Positions 1-8,349 of a DNA stretch of 15,359 nt are shown one piece after another; the first letter of the stretch is position 1, and every line of letters begins with the position of its first letter. Made by a program: the position numbers and the translations under genes. The stretch is from an uncultured Bacilli bacterium (GTDB lineage: Bacteria > Bacillota_I > Bacilli_A > RF39 > UBA660). The stretch is taken from positions 1 through 15,359 of the forward strand of contig CANRAX010000018.1 in assembly GCA_947628635.1 (NCBI GenBank). The letters are read 5' to 3'. A model generated the notes under the pieces. That model was not told the DNA's origin, did not search any database, and was given only the letters and a program-made list of their open reading frames with translations.

Positions 1-70
1 TAAATTATTTTACATATTTTTTGAATAAATTATTTTGCAATTACTGAGTTAAATTAATTTACAAATCTAT

Positions 71-105
71 AAAAAAAGAAAATGAACCTAAATTGGTATC
101 ATTTC
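71..105 (-). terminator. Rho-independent terminator after truB
   Basis: Just past the truB stop codon, the minus strand carries an imperfect hairpin. Arms at about 78-88 and 94-104 pair with one bulged A on each side around a six-base loop. It is followed on the minus strand by a run of seven Ts (71-77 on the plus strand). It would end the polC-DUF1653-truB transcript. Nothing else is visible in bases 1-70, which are very AT-rich. Confidence 0.65.
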
Positions 106-1473
106 CTAAAAGTTTTTCCATACTTTTAACTTATCACTGTTAACTTCATAAATACCTAAAATTTGCTCTTGGCTATTCTTAAAAATAACTTTATCTTTTA
201 TATTCCAAATATTGTCTAGATTTTGGCCATTTTTAATTTTGAATGCTATTGTATTATCAACTATTATTACGGGATAATTTAAAACATCTGTGATACTTAA
301 CAACTTATAATTACCATTTTTTATGTCTTCCAAGGTATAAGCATTATCAAGAGAAATATTTCCTTGCTTAGTTCTAATGAGTTCTGTCATAGTACCATAT
401 GTATTAAGATACAAAGATATATCTCTTATTAAACTCCTTATGTAGCAACCTTTTGATACTAGAGCTCTAAAAGTAAAAGTATCTTTTTCTTTTTTTAAAA
501 GCTCTATTTCCTTAATAGTAACTTCTTTTTTTGGTAATATAATTTTCTTATTATTTCGAGCATACTCGTAAAGTTTTTTACCATTTACCTTAACAGCCGA
601 ATAAATAGGTACTTCTTGCAAATAAGTCTTTTTATAAAAATTTAAAGCATCTTCAATAGGCAGTTTCTTTGGAATTTCTTTTTTATTAATAATTGTACCT
701 GTTATATCCAAGGTATCAGTTTGTATGCCTAATTTGACAGAAGCGATATATTCTTTTTCATAGGCTGTTAAAAGTTCAACTATTTTTGTAGCTTTATTTA
801 TTGCTACTAACATAACACCTTGAGCTAGAGGATCCAGCGTACCAGTGTGCCCTACTTTTTTGATACCAAAAAGCGTACTTATTTCATGAACAACATCAAA
901 AGAAGTCATATTTTTTTCTTTATTAATAACAACTATACCAGAAAAATTATTTAAATATTCTTCAAGTGTTAAGTTATTTTCTACAATTAAAGAAGCTGGT
1001 ATTTTTCCTACATATCTAATATGCCAAGGTTCAAAAGAGTGCTTTGTGGAAAGCTCTTTTTCTTTAGGGTATCTTAAAATGAAACCATATTCTTTTAAAT
1101 AGCTATATATTTCTTCATATAAGGAACTGTATCTTTGAGCTTCTTCTTTAGTAACTATATAATGATTATCTACCCAAATAGCAAAATCAACTGCTAGACC
1201 AGTATGATGTTCACTAAAACCTTTTTCTATTTTAGAAAAGCTTGCCTCAAAAAAGTCATCTTTTTGATTATCTAGTGGTAAAAAAGCTGAAGAAATTCCA
1301 ATAATTATCTTTCTTTTTTGAAAAAAATCTTTTAGTTTCAAAAAATTTTGCAAAGTATTTTCTTCAATTAAAACATCTTCATCATTAATATTTTTAGTCT
1401 TTACAAGAGTTACTTTATTTAAATAAGTTGGTTTTATTGGGTTATCTTTATTTACCAAGGTAGTAAAAAACAT
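106..1473 (-). CDS. truB: tRNA pseudouridine(55) synthase TruB with an N-terminal VanY-like D,D-carboxypeptidase domain
   Basis: Residues about 180-455 are a TruB enzyme, which converts U55 of the tRNA T-loop to pseudouridine in the cytoplasm. Seen: the catalytic motif GHTGTLDPLAQG with Asp214, the PIYSAVKVNGKKLYEYAR block (289-306), KGCYIRSLIRDI (341-352) and a short C-terminal PUA-like tail. Residues about 40-160 match the VanY/LAS zinc peptidase family: SEHHTGLAVD (87-96) and EPWHIRY (148-154) supply the expected ligands His89, Asp96 and His151 plus catalytic Glu148. The family's usual arginine in the SGYR-like motif is not obvious (SAFL at 62-65). The start at 1473 is firm: AAGGAGG lies six bases upstream and the DUF1653 gene stops ten bases before. 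No ATG/GTG/TTG start with a binding site occurs at the domain junction, so a separate TruB is unlikely. There is no signal peptide, so the peptidase domain should be cytoplasmic. Ordinary TruB is about 300 residues. TruB function is secure; the role of the fused domain is unknown. Confidence 0.93.
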   Translation of the reverse strand: MFFTTLVNKDNPIKPTYLNKVTLVKTKNINDEDVLIEENTLQNFLKLKDFFQKRKIIIGISSAFLPLDNQKDDFFEASFSKIEKGFSEHHTGLAVDFAIWVDNHYIVTKEEAQRYSSLYEEIYSYLKEYGFILRYPKEKELSTKHSFEPWHIRYVGKIPASLIVENNLTLEEYLNNFSGIVVINKEKNMTSFDVVHEISTLFGIKKVGHTGTLDPLAQGVMLVAINKATKIVELLTAYEKEYIASVKLGIQTDTLDITGTIINKKEIPKKLPIEDALNFYKKTYLQEVPIYSAVKVNGKKLYEYARNNKKIILPKKEVTIKEIELLKKEKDTFTFRALVSKGCYIRSLIRDISLYLNTYGTMTELIRTKQGNISLDNAYTLEDIKNGNYKLLSITDVLNYPVIIVDNTIAFKIKNGQNLDNIWNIKDKVIFKNSQEQILGIYEVNSDKLKVWKNF

Positions 1474-1482
1474 AATTCCTCC

Positions 1483-1758
1483 TTAATCTACTTTTTCAAA
1501 GCGATATTTTTGGATAACTTCTGGGTATTTGTTTTTATCAACTTCGGAAAAAAAATCTGTTATAGTTCTTGTCCAAAGAGGCTTATCAGCATATTGTCCT
1601 TGATATATAACTATTTCCTCTAATGTTTCTGAATCTTTAGCAATTCCTACTATCTTATAAAGATTACCCTTGAAATGACGAAAAGTTGTAGCCCTATCTC
1701 CTACTTCTAAAATTGTGCTAAAAGTAACTTTAGTTTTATCTGAACGTATAAAATCCAT
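1483..1758 (-). CDS. DUF1653 family protein
   Basis: A 91-residue protein matching the DUF1653 pattern: a conserved FRHFKGNLYKIVGIAKDSET segment (27-46), then IVIYQGQYADKPLWTRT (50-66) and a C-terminal F..EV.....YRFEKV. The fold is probably a small beta barrel. The family's function is not established, although it is common in bacteria as a short cytoplasmic protein. The ATG at 1758 follows AAGGAG at good spacing. It sits between polC (10 bases downstream of its stop) and truB (10 bases upstream of its start), so the three are almost certainly co-transcribed. No special regulation is visible. Family assignment rests on recalled motif pattern. Confidence 0.8.
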   Translation of the reverse strand: MDFIRSDKTKVTFSTILEVGDRATTFRHFKGNLYKIVGIAKDSETLEEIVIYQGQYADKPLWTRTITDFFSEVDKNKYPEVIQKYRFEKVD

Positions 1759-1768
1759 AATATACTCC

Positions 1769-4700
1769 TTAAAATAAACTTAATTGGTTTGAAGCTGGTA
1801 AATCTTTTAAAATGCCCATATCCGTCATTCGTCCAATTAAAGTTTGAGATATTTTTCCTCTATTTTGAACATCTTCAATGCTTATAAAAGGTTGTTTTTC
1901 TCTTTCTCTAACAATATTATTTGCAACGGTATCACCAAGGCCTTCAATTGCATTAAATGGTGGATAAATTTCTGTATCACTTTTTACTACCCAAACAGTA
2001 GCTTCGCTTTTATATAAATCAATATTTAAAAATTTTATCTTTCTAGCTGTTGCTTCCAAAGCTACTCTTAAACTTTCAGCTTGACCATTTTCTTTATTGG
2101 TAGCTTCAAAACCTTTTGTCTCAATATCTTCTATTTTTCTTTTTATGGCAGAATAACCGCTTATCATTGAGACAACGTCAACATCTGTTGCTTTTGAAGA
2201 ATACCATGAAGCATAGAAATATACTGGCATGTGAACTTTATACCAAGCTATTCTAAAAGCACTCATTACATAGGCACAAGCATGGGCTTTTGGAAACATA
2301 TATTTAATTTTGGCACACGAACCAATAAACCAATCAGGAATATCAGCCTTTTTCATTAATTCTTCATACTCAACCCATTGATCGTGATCCTTTGGTTTAC
2401 TAGCTCTTCCTTTTCGAACAAATTCCATAATTTTAAAGGCTTTGATTGGCTCTAAACCGTGATACATTAAATAAACCATAATATCATCACGACAGCCTAT
2501 TGTTTCTTTAAATGGAACAATATTTTTTTGAATTAACTCTTGGGCATTACCTAACCAAACGTCAGTTCCATGAGAAAGACCTGATATTTTGACTAATTCG
2601 CCAAAAGTTGTAGGTTTTGTATCTTCAACTAATTTTATAGTAAATGCTGTTCCAAACTCTGGTATTCCAAGTGTTCCAGTTTTACACATAATTTCATCAG
2701 TTGTAACGCCTAAGGCCTTTGTTGATGTAAAAATGCTCATTGTTTCTTTATCATCAAGTGGTACCTTCATTATATCTGTATTAGACTGTAATTGAATTAG
2801 ACGTAACTGGGTTGGATCTGAATGACCTAAAATATCAAGTTTTAAAAGGCATTGATCAATTGAGTGATAATCAAAATGGGTGGTTCGCCATTCAGCAGTT
2901 GCATCTTCAGCTGGATATTGAAAAGGTGTAAAATCAGAAACATCCATATAATCAGGTACAACAACTATACCTCCTGGGTGCTGGCCTGTTGTTCTTTTAA
3001 CTCCTGTACAACCAAGAGCCAATCTTTCTATTTCAGCAGTTCGCATATTACTTATTTCTTTTTCCTCTAAATAGCCCTTTACAAAACCAAAAGCTGTTTT
3101 ATCGGCAACAGTACCAATCGTTCCTGCTCGATAAACATTGTCATCACCAAATAAAACTTTAGTATAAGCATGAGCACTAGCTTGATTTAAATCAGAAAAA
3201 TTAAGATCAATATCAGGAACTTTATCAGCATTAAAACCTAAAAAAGTAGCAAAAGGCATATCTTGACCGTCTTTATATAAAGGTATATGACAATTAGGAC
3301 ATTCTTTATCTGGTAAATCAAACCCTGATGAATAAGTTGCTCCTAAAGAATTGCCTTCGTCATCATTAAATATGCTAATTTTACATTTAGTACAACGGTA
3401 ATGAGCTGGTAAAGGATTAACTTCGGTAATTCCCATCATGGTCGCAACAAAGCTTGATCCAACAGAGCCACGGCTTCCAACTAAATATCCCTCATCATTA
3501 GAATGCTTAACCAATCTTTGGGCTATTAAATAAATAGGATCAAAGCCACCACCTATAATTCCACCAAGAACTTTTTTTATTCTTTTTTCCAAATCTTCGG
3601 CAGATATTTCTTCTTCACTGGCTTCTTTTAAATGGTCACCAATTAATTTTTTTACGGCGGAAAAACCTTCAAGAATTACTTCATGTAACTTTAAAAAAGC
3701 TTTTTTATTTAATTCATCTTCACTTAAATTTTCACCAGTTAATTGTTCTTTGATAGTTTTTAAAACAATATCTCCATAAAGTTCAGTAGCAATACGTTCT
3801 TCAATATCATATGGTAAAGGTTCCCCGTACCAATCTTTAGCTTTTGTATAGACTAAATCCGTAACAACTCTTGGACAATCTAAGTAGCTTTTGCCATCAT
3901 CACTTTTAACACGAGGTGAAAAAGGAATACCACCTGTATCAATTATTACTTCAACAATATCTATCATATCAGCAATTTTATTTGTATTTTCTACAACAAT
4001 ACGATAGGCTAAATCGGGATCTAAAAAATTAAAATCTTCAAGCATTTCATTTGTTGTCCGAAAATGATTTGAAGGAATTTCTTTAATATTATTTTTACAA
4101 AGAGGATGTCTTCCGCCACCCGGAACTTTTTGATTAACAATTATTTCTCTGTAAATTTTGTCATCTCTTTTTAAATGATGTACGTCACCACTAGCAACAA
4201 TTATTTTGCCAGCCTCTTCAGTAACTCTAATTATTTTTTCTAAATGAGCAGCTAATTCTACTTTAGTTCCAAAATCACCCATTTGAATTAAATGATCATA
4301 GCATTCAAGAGGTTGAACTTCAACATAATCATAAAATCTAATAACATTAGAAAGCTCATCTTCACTTTTAGACCTAGCTTCAGTAAAAACTTCACTTTCA
4401 TAACAGCCACTACCTATTAATAACCCTTCTCTATGTTTTTCAATCTCACTACGAAGGATACGTGGTGTCTTATATAAATAAGTTGTATTAGCAAGAGATA
4501 TTAATTGAAAGAGATTTTTTAAACCTGTTTTATTTTTTACCAAAATATTTAAATGATGAGCACGACCATATTTATGAATTTCTTCCTTACTTACTAATTT
4601 GCCTAAATCACTCATTTTTTCTATATTACGATTAGAAAGTTTTTTTAACATTTTATGGAAGACTAGTGCTGTTCCCTCAGCGTCATAATCACCTCGATGA

Positions 4701-6385
4701 TGAGCTGATTCATCCCAAGGAACTTCATATCTTTTTACTAAAGCTGAAAGAGAGTGTCTTGCATAAGTATTGTCCATTGTTCTAGATAATTCTAAAGTAT
4801 CAATAACAGGATTAGTAAAAGTACCTAAATTATACTTTTTATAAGCCATTTCTAGAAAAGAAACATCAAATTTAGCGTTATGAGCAACCATTGGACAATC
4901 GCCAAACCAAGCAATAAATCTTTTTATAGCATTTTCTTCGTTATCTTTATCTTTTAACATATCATCTGTAATATTTGTTACATCAATTATTTTTTGAGGT
5001 AAAGGGCGATTTGGATTAATTAATTCATCATATTTTTCTAAAATAACTCCATCTTTGATTTTTACGGCTCCTATTTCAATAATTGAGTCAGCACCACCGG
5101 CATTAAATCCAGTTGTTTCAAAGTCAAAAACAACAAAAGTTTGCTCTAACATTACTTTGTCATTAGGACGTAATACTATATCAACATCATCATCAATCAT
5201 TGTAAGTTCAGTTCCATAAATTGCTTTAAATGGTTGCTGTCCTTCTTTTAAATCTTTATTATAGCCCGTTACATAATTAAAAACATGAGGAAAAGCTTGA
5301 GCTCCGTTATGATCAGTAATAGCAATGGCTTTATGTCCCCAAGCAATAGCTTGTTTTACTAATGCAACTTCATCACACAATCCATCCATTTGACTCATTT
5401 TGGTATGAGTATGTAATTCTACTCTTTTTTCTGAAGCTGTGTCATTTATAACATTATTTTCTTTTTTTATAGAAATAATATCTCGAGCATTTAAAACTAA
5501 TTCTTTAGAATATGGATCATTTTTTGTGTAACCTCTTATTTTAAACCATTTACCTTCACACAATTCATCACATAATTTTTTATATTCATCATTATCTCGT
5601 ACGAAAACTTTGCAATAAATACTATCCGTATAATCAGTAATTTTCAAAGTAATTATTTTAAAATCAGTTTTAGCTGATTCAAAATAATCAGTTCCAAAGA
5701 CAAATCCTTCCACGGTAACATTATTGTCTTCTCCTAAGAGAGTTTTAATTTTTATAGGTTCATCTTTAATTCCTCGACCAATTATACTATTAGGATCTTT
5801 TGCCTCTTTTTTATAAGTTTTTTCTTGCCTATCCGCTTTTTTTTCGCCCTTTTTCTTGGTAATAGGCATTTCAATATTTTCCAATTCATTTTGAATTTCT
5901 TCTAAAATACCTTCTTCTTGATGAAGAAAAACGGCTATTTCATCTTTATAACCTACTTTATGATAAAAAGCATTTATTTTATTAAGCACACTATTTAATT
6001 TTTCTTCTTCGTAAAAATTTCCTACACATAACTGTAATTTATCTTCATTTATTTGCATTGAATTTTCATATAATTCTAAGACTTTTAAATCTTCTTTTAA
6101 TTCTTTTAAAAGATATTTATAATAATCAAGATATATATTAATATCAGGTTTTTTGATATCAAAAATAAATTCTATGGAAAAAGCTTTATCATCTAAATTA
6201 AACCTTTTTTCAAATAATTCTTCTAAAACATTAATAGGTAGAAGTGTTTCTTTTTCAATAAAAATATTCCAAGTATTATTTTTAGAATTAATCTTAATTT
6301 TTGTTAATTTACTGTCAGAAAAATATTGATAATTATCTTTATCAATATTTATTTTGTCTAATAATATTTTTATTTTTTCATCCAT
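1769..6385 (-). CDS. polC: DNA polymerase III alpha subunit, Gram-positive type (PolC)
   Basis: The main chromosomal replicase with built-in proofreading, 1538 residues, slightly longer than the typical ~1440. Domains in order: a variable N-terminal domain (1-~170) and Lys-rich linker (~176-195); an OB fold (~205-305); a PHP domain split by the exonuclease, with HTHTK near 325 and ITDHN near 356; a DEDD 3'-5' exonuclease (VFDFETTGFN near 419, HNAKFD near 502, HRGDYDAEG near 563); the polymerase palm with GSRGSVGSSF; a zinc-binding loop (CTKC...CPNC); catalytic PDIDLNFSD; and LLKLDILGHSDPT with the third aspartate. A helix-hairpin-helix region follows (IEGLGDTVANNIV). The last residues, QLSLF, are a consensus beta-clamp-binding motif. 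A GGGGGT ribosome binding site precedes the ATG at 6385. It is 20 bases downstream of the 280-residue gene and heads the DUF1653-truB pair. Confidence 0.98.
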   Translation of the reverse strand: MDEKIKILLDKINIDKDNYQYFSDSKLTKIKINSKNNTWNIFIEKETLLPINVLEELFEKRFNLDDKAFSIEFIFDIKKPDINIYLDYYKYLLKELKEDLKVLELYENSMQINEDKLQLCVGNFYEEEKLNSVLNKINAFYHKVGYKDEIAVFLHQEEGILEEIQNELENIEMPITKKKGEKKADRQEKTYKKEAKDPNSIIGRGIKDEPIKIKTLLGEDNNVTVEGFVFGTDYFESAKTDFKIITLKITDYTDSIYCKVFVRDNDEYKKLCDELCEGKWFKIRGYTKNDPYSKELVLNARDIISIKKENNVINDTASEKRVELHTHTKMSQMDGLCDEVALVKQAIAWGHKAIAITDHNGAQAFPHVFNYVTGYNKDLKEGQQPFKAIYGTELTMIDDDVDIVLRPNDKVMLEQTFVVFDFETTGFNAGGADSIIEIGAVKIKDGVILEKYDELINPNRPLPQKIIDVTNITDDMLKDKDNEENAIKRFIAWFGDCPMVAHNAKFDVSFLEMAYKKYNLGTFTNPVIDTLELSRTMDNTYARHSLSALVKRYEVPWDESAHHRGDYDAEGTALVFHKMLKKLSNRNIEKMSDLGKLVSKEEIHKYGRAHHLNILVKNKTGLKNLFQLISLANTTYLYKTPRILRSEIEKHREGLLIGSGCYESEVFTEARSKSEDELSNVIRFYDYVEVQPLECYDHLIQMGDFGTKVELAAHLEKIIRVTEEAGKIIVASGDVHHLKRDDKIYREIIVNQKVPGGGRHPLCKNNIKEIPSNHFRTTNEMLEDFNFLDPDLAYRIVVENTNKIADMIDIVEVIIDTGGIPFSPRVKSDDGKSYLDCPRVVTDLVYTKAKDWYGEPLPYDIEERIATELYGDIVLKTIKEQLTGENLSEDELNKKAFLKLHEVILEGFSAVKKLIGDHLKEASEEEISAEDLEKRIKKVLGGIIGGGFDPIYLIAQRLVKHSNDEGYLVGSRGSVGSSFVATMMGITEVNPLPAHYRCTKCKISIFNDDEGNSLGATYSSGFDLPDKECPNCHIPLYKDGQDMPFATFLGFNADKVPDIDLNFSDLNQASAHAYTKVLFGDDNVYRAGTIGTVADKTAFGFVKGYLEEKEISNMRTAEIERLALGCTGVKRTTGQHPGGIVVVPDYMDVSDFTPFQYPAEDATAEWRTTHFDYHSIDQCLLKLDILGHSDPTQLRLIQLQSNTDIMKVPLDDKETMSIFTSTKALGVTTDEIMCKTGTLGIPEFGTAFTIKLVEDTKPTTFGELVKISGLSHGTDVWLGNAQELIQKNIVPFKETIGCRDDIMVYLMYHGLEPIKAFKIMEFVRKGRASKPKDHDQWVEYEELMKKADIPDWFIGSCAKIKYMFPKAHACAYVMSAFRIAWYKVHMPVYFYASWYSSKATDVDVVSMISGYSAIKRKIEDIETKGFEATNKENGQAESLRVALEATARKIKFLNIDLYKSEATVWVVKSDTEIYPPFNAIEGLGDTVANNIVREREKQPFISIEDVQNRGKISQTLIGRMTDMGILKDLPASNQLSLF

Positions 6386-6405
6386 TTTACTACCCCCATT
6401 GATAA

Positions 6406-7248
6406 TTAAATTACTTCAAGTACCGTTGTAGGTCTAATTATATATCTTTTATTTCTTAAACAAAAATCTATAAAATCTTCTATATCTATTTTTTTTAATT
6501 CTTTTTCATAAGCATATTTTTCTACATCAAAAGCAATATTATCACGCATCATACAATCTAAAAATTTTTCTTGTGGTGTTCCTAAAAACATTAGCCAATA
6601 TGGATAGAGATATGTTTTTAATTCTTTTAAGGCACTATTTCCTATTCCGTAGCAACTTTTACCCGCTAACTGGGTGGCGAATTCATTTACAATGGCTAAT
6701 TCAACAATAGCGGCTTTAAAACTTTCTGTTGTTAAAGAGTAATTTTTTATCTCTTTATTAAAAATAGCCTTTAATATATCTAATATTATTTTTGTTGGTT
6801 CTTTTTTATCTATTGGTAGGCCTAAAATAAAAGTTTTATCATAATTATCATTATTTCTAGATGTATCTATAATATTTAATTCACTATTTACAACTAAAAA
6901 TTTATAATTGCCTAAATCTCTTTTAAACATTCTTTTTACAAAATCATTTATTTCTTTTTTCTTACTATCCCAAATACTCATTACTTCAAGACGATATTTT
7001 TCTGCTTGCCTACGTAATCTTTCATATTCTCTACTCTCCATTACTGTATTATAAATACTATCATCATTAGGGATAAAATTTTTAGGATCCTTTAGAAATG
7101 CTTCTTTATCTTTATATGCTTTATTATATTCTTCCTTATAATTTAGCCAAATACGTTGTTTAAACTTTTGCACACTTTCGGATATGGATGCTTGAAATAA
7201 AGTAGCCCATACTAAAGCATAATCATTTACTATAAAATCAATATTCAT
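6406..7248 (-). CDS. Unrecognised 280-residue cytoplasmic protein upstream of polC
   Basis: I do not recognise this family. The protein has no signal peptide or membrane segment. Residues about 15-120 are strongly charged and helical, probably a coiled coil. A mixed alpha/beta middle (about 113-150) contains a hydrophobic strand (YKFLVVNSELNIID). The C-terminal half (about 175-280) is helical with a distinctive aromatic block, YLYPYWLMFLG (213-223), and an Asn/Gly-containing SCYGIGNSALKELK stretch (198-211). These compact motifs look conserved rather than random, suggesting a real globular protein. It lies 20 bases upstream of polC on the same strand with no terminator between them, so it is probably the first gene of the polC operon. 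The start ATG at 7248 has AGGATGTGAT upstream. A replication or nucleic-acid role is only a guess from position. Confidence 0.75.
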   Translation of the reverse strand: MNIDFIVNDYALVWATLFQASISESVQKFKQRIWLNYKEEYNKAYKDKEAFLKDPKNFIPNDDSIYNTVMESREYERLRRQAEKYRLEVMSIWDSKKKEINDFVKRMFKRDLGNYKFLVVNSELNIIDTSRNNDNYDKTFILGLPIDKKEPTKIILDILKAIFNKEIKNYSLTTESFKAAIVELAIVNEFATQLAGKSCYGIGNSALKELKTYLYPYWLMFLGTPQEKFLDCMMRDNIAFDVEKYAYEKELKKIDIEDFIDFCLRNKRYIIRPTTVLEVI

Positions 7249-7281
7249 AAAACATCACATCCTAGAAACACTTACATAAAT

Positions 7282-7290
7282 ATCTTATCA
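7282..7290 (-). promoter_or_regulatory. Extended -10 promoter for the 280-residue gene and polC operon
   Basis: On the minus strand this reads TGATAAGAT, an extended -10 element (TGn plus TAAGAT, one mismatch to TATAAT), 34 bases before the ATG at 7248. No clear -35 box lies at the ideal distance because the upstream sequence is a T tract. It is the only good promoter-like element between the terminator at 7330-7351 and the start of the operon. Confidence 0.4.
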
Positions 7291-7329
7291 CAAAAAAAGA
7301 AAAGTTGAAAAGAAAATTATGGTTTAAAG

Positions 7330-7351
7330 AAAAAAAGCAGCTAATTCTGCT
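7330..7351 (-). terminator. Terminator after the tail-anchored protein gene
   Basis: On the minus strand AGCAG and CTGCT (plus coordinates 7336-7340 and 7347-7351) pair around a six-base loop and are followed by a run of Ts. The TAG stop codon at 7350-7352 overlaps the first arm, so the hairpin begins at the stop. It separates this gene from the polC operon. Confidence 0.7.
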
Positions 7352-8228
7352 AAATATACTGATATATTAAATAAGCAACGACAACTGTAACAATAACAAT
7401 TACTAAGAAGAGAAAAATCTTTATTGGCAAAGATAATTTTTTATCTTTTTCATCACTTGCAAAATTAAAATCTTTTTCTGATAAATCCATACTTCTTGTA
7501 TAGAAGTCTGTATCGGCATTTTTAAAATTAGTTACTTCTTCAGTTGGTTCTTTTTGAACTTTTAACTTTGATTGAGTTAATTCATTAAGACGTTTTAAGT
7601 CTTCAATATCTTTTAATTCTTGTGATTTAGAATTATCAAGTTTTTCTTTTTGAGGATCAACTTTATCCATTATATTAGTTGCCATTAAATCACTCAATAA
7701 ATCAACGGTTGTATCTTTATCAAGCTCGCCAGCTAATGTTTTGGACGTAATTGTATCAATAAACTCACGTAATTCATCGTCAGGTTTTATAATTTTTTGA
7801 TTGTTTTTTACTTTAAATCTTTCGAGTTCTTTTCTATTTATCTCAGAAAAAATATTATAATCTTCATTTTTTAATTTTCTTTTTTCATCTAATTTATCTA
7901 CTCTATTTTCACGAGCATTTTCTAAAACACTATTTATATCATATATTTTATTTTCATGTTCTCTATATAAGTAGTTAAATTCTTCTAATTCTTTTTTTAG
8001 AGGGGCAACTGGCATCATGTCTTGATACTCACGGTATTTTTGATAGCCTTCTCTAGTATAGTATTTTTCTTTAGCATTTGTTAAATCATAGGCATTAGCG
8101 TTCGTTACGTCTGAAAGATTTGCATATCTTACATTACTACCTAAATTCTGATATAAATCTTGATTTTTATCAGAGCGTGATGGTTGATAGTAAGTATTTT
8201 CATCTTTGTAGCGATCCATTCTCTTCAC
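7350..8228 (-). CDS. Unrecognised tail-anchored, charged coiled-coil protein
   Basis: No family recognised. The first ~265 residues are hydrophilic and rich in Lys, Glu, Asp and Asn, with Tyr/Gln/Asn-rich low complexity at the N-terminus and predicted helix or coiled coil from about 75 to 235. The last ~26 residues are one hydrophobic segment (KIFLFLVIVIVTVVVAYLIY) that ends at the C-terminus, the topology of a C-tail-anchored membrane protein with a cytoplasmic bulk. There is no signal peptide. I chose the GTG at 8228 (about 292 residues) because AAGGTGAT lies at ideal spacing before it. GTG 8237 overlaps that site, and ATG 8219 is too far from it. It is transcribed alone: a terminator overlaps its stop. 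A scaffold or division-site role would be speculation. Confidence 0.7.
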   Translation of the reverse strand: MKRMDRYKDENTYYQPSRSDKNQDLYQNLGSNVRYANLSDVTNANAYDLTNAKEKYYTREGYQKYREYQDMMPVAPLKKELEEFNYLYREHENKIYDINSVLENARENRVDKLDEKRKLKNEDYNIFSEINRKELERFKVKNNQKIIKPDDELREFIDTITSKTLAGELDKDTTVDLLSDLMATNIMDKVDPQKEKLDNSKSQELKDIEDLKRLNELTQSKLKVQKEPTEEVTNFKNADTDFYTRSMDLSEKDFNFASDEKDKKLSLPIKIFLFLVIVIVTVVVAYLIYQYI

Positions 8229-8243
8229 ACTAATCACCTTCCT

Positions 8244-8262
8244 ATTATAATTTTAGCATAAT
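8244..8262 (-). promoter_or_regulatory. Promoter of the tail-anchored protein gene
   Basis: The minus strand carries TGCTAAAAT, an extended -10, followed immediately by TATAAT at 8249-8244. The TATAAT abuts the ribosome binding site, so a start from it would remove part of the Shine-Dalgarno sequence. The extended -10 is the better candidate. Confidence 0.4.
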
Positions 8263-8295
8263 TAAGTAAAAAACAAAAGAATAAATAGAATTTTC

Positions 8296-8324
8296 TTTAC
8301 GAGCTATCTTTTTTCTTATATAAT
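8296..8324 (+). promoter_or_regulatory. Sigma-A-type promoter of the ferredoxin gene
   Basis: A -35 box TTTACG (8296-8301, four of six matches to TTGACA), a 17-base spacer and a perfect TATAAT (8319-8324) lie 25 bases before the ferredoxin ATG. A strong GAAAGGAAGG ribosome binding site follows at 8331-8340. This is the cleanest vegetative promoter in the window. Confidence 0.75.
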
Positions 8325-8349
8325 TATTATGAAAGGAAGGTAAAAAGAT

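Noticed and set aside
900..1000. Frameshift or gene merger artefact at the VanY-TruB junction
   Set aside because: The frame is continuous, no TruB start codon with a binding site is present near the junction, and the only ribosome binding site is upstream of the VanY part. Read-level confirmation is still not possible here.
2589..3070. Two open plus-strand frames of 68 codons each inside polC
   Set aside because: They lie antisense to well-conserved PolC sequence, lack ribosome binding sites and resemble no protein.
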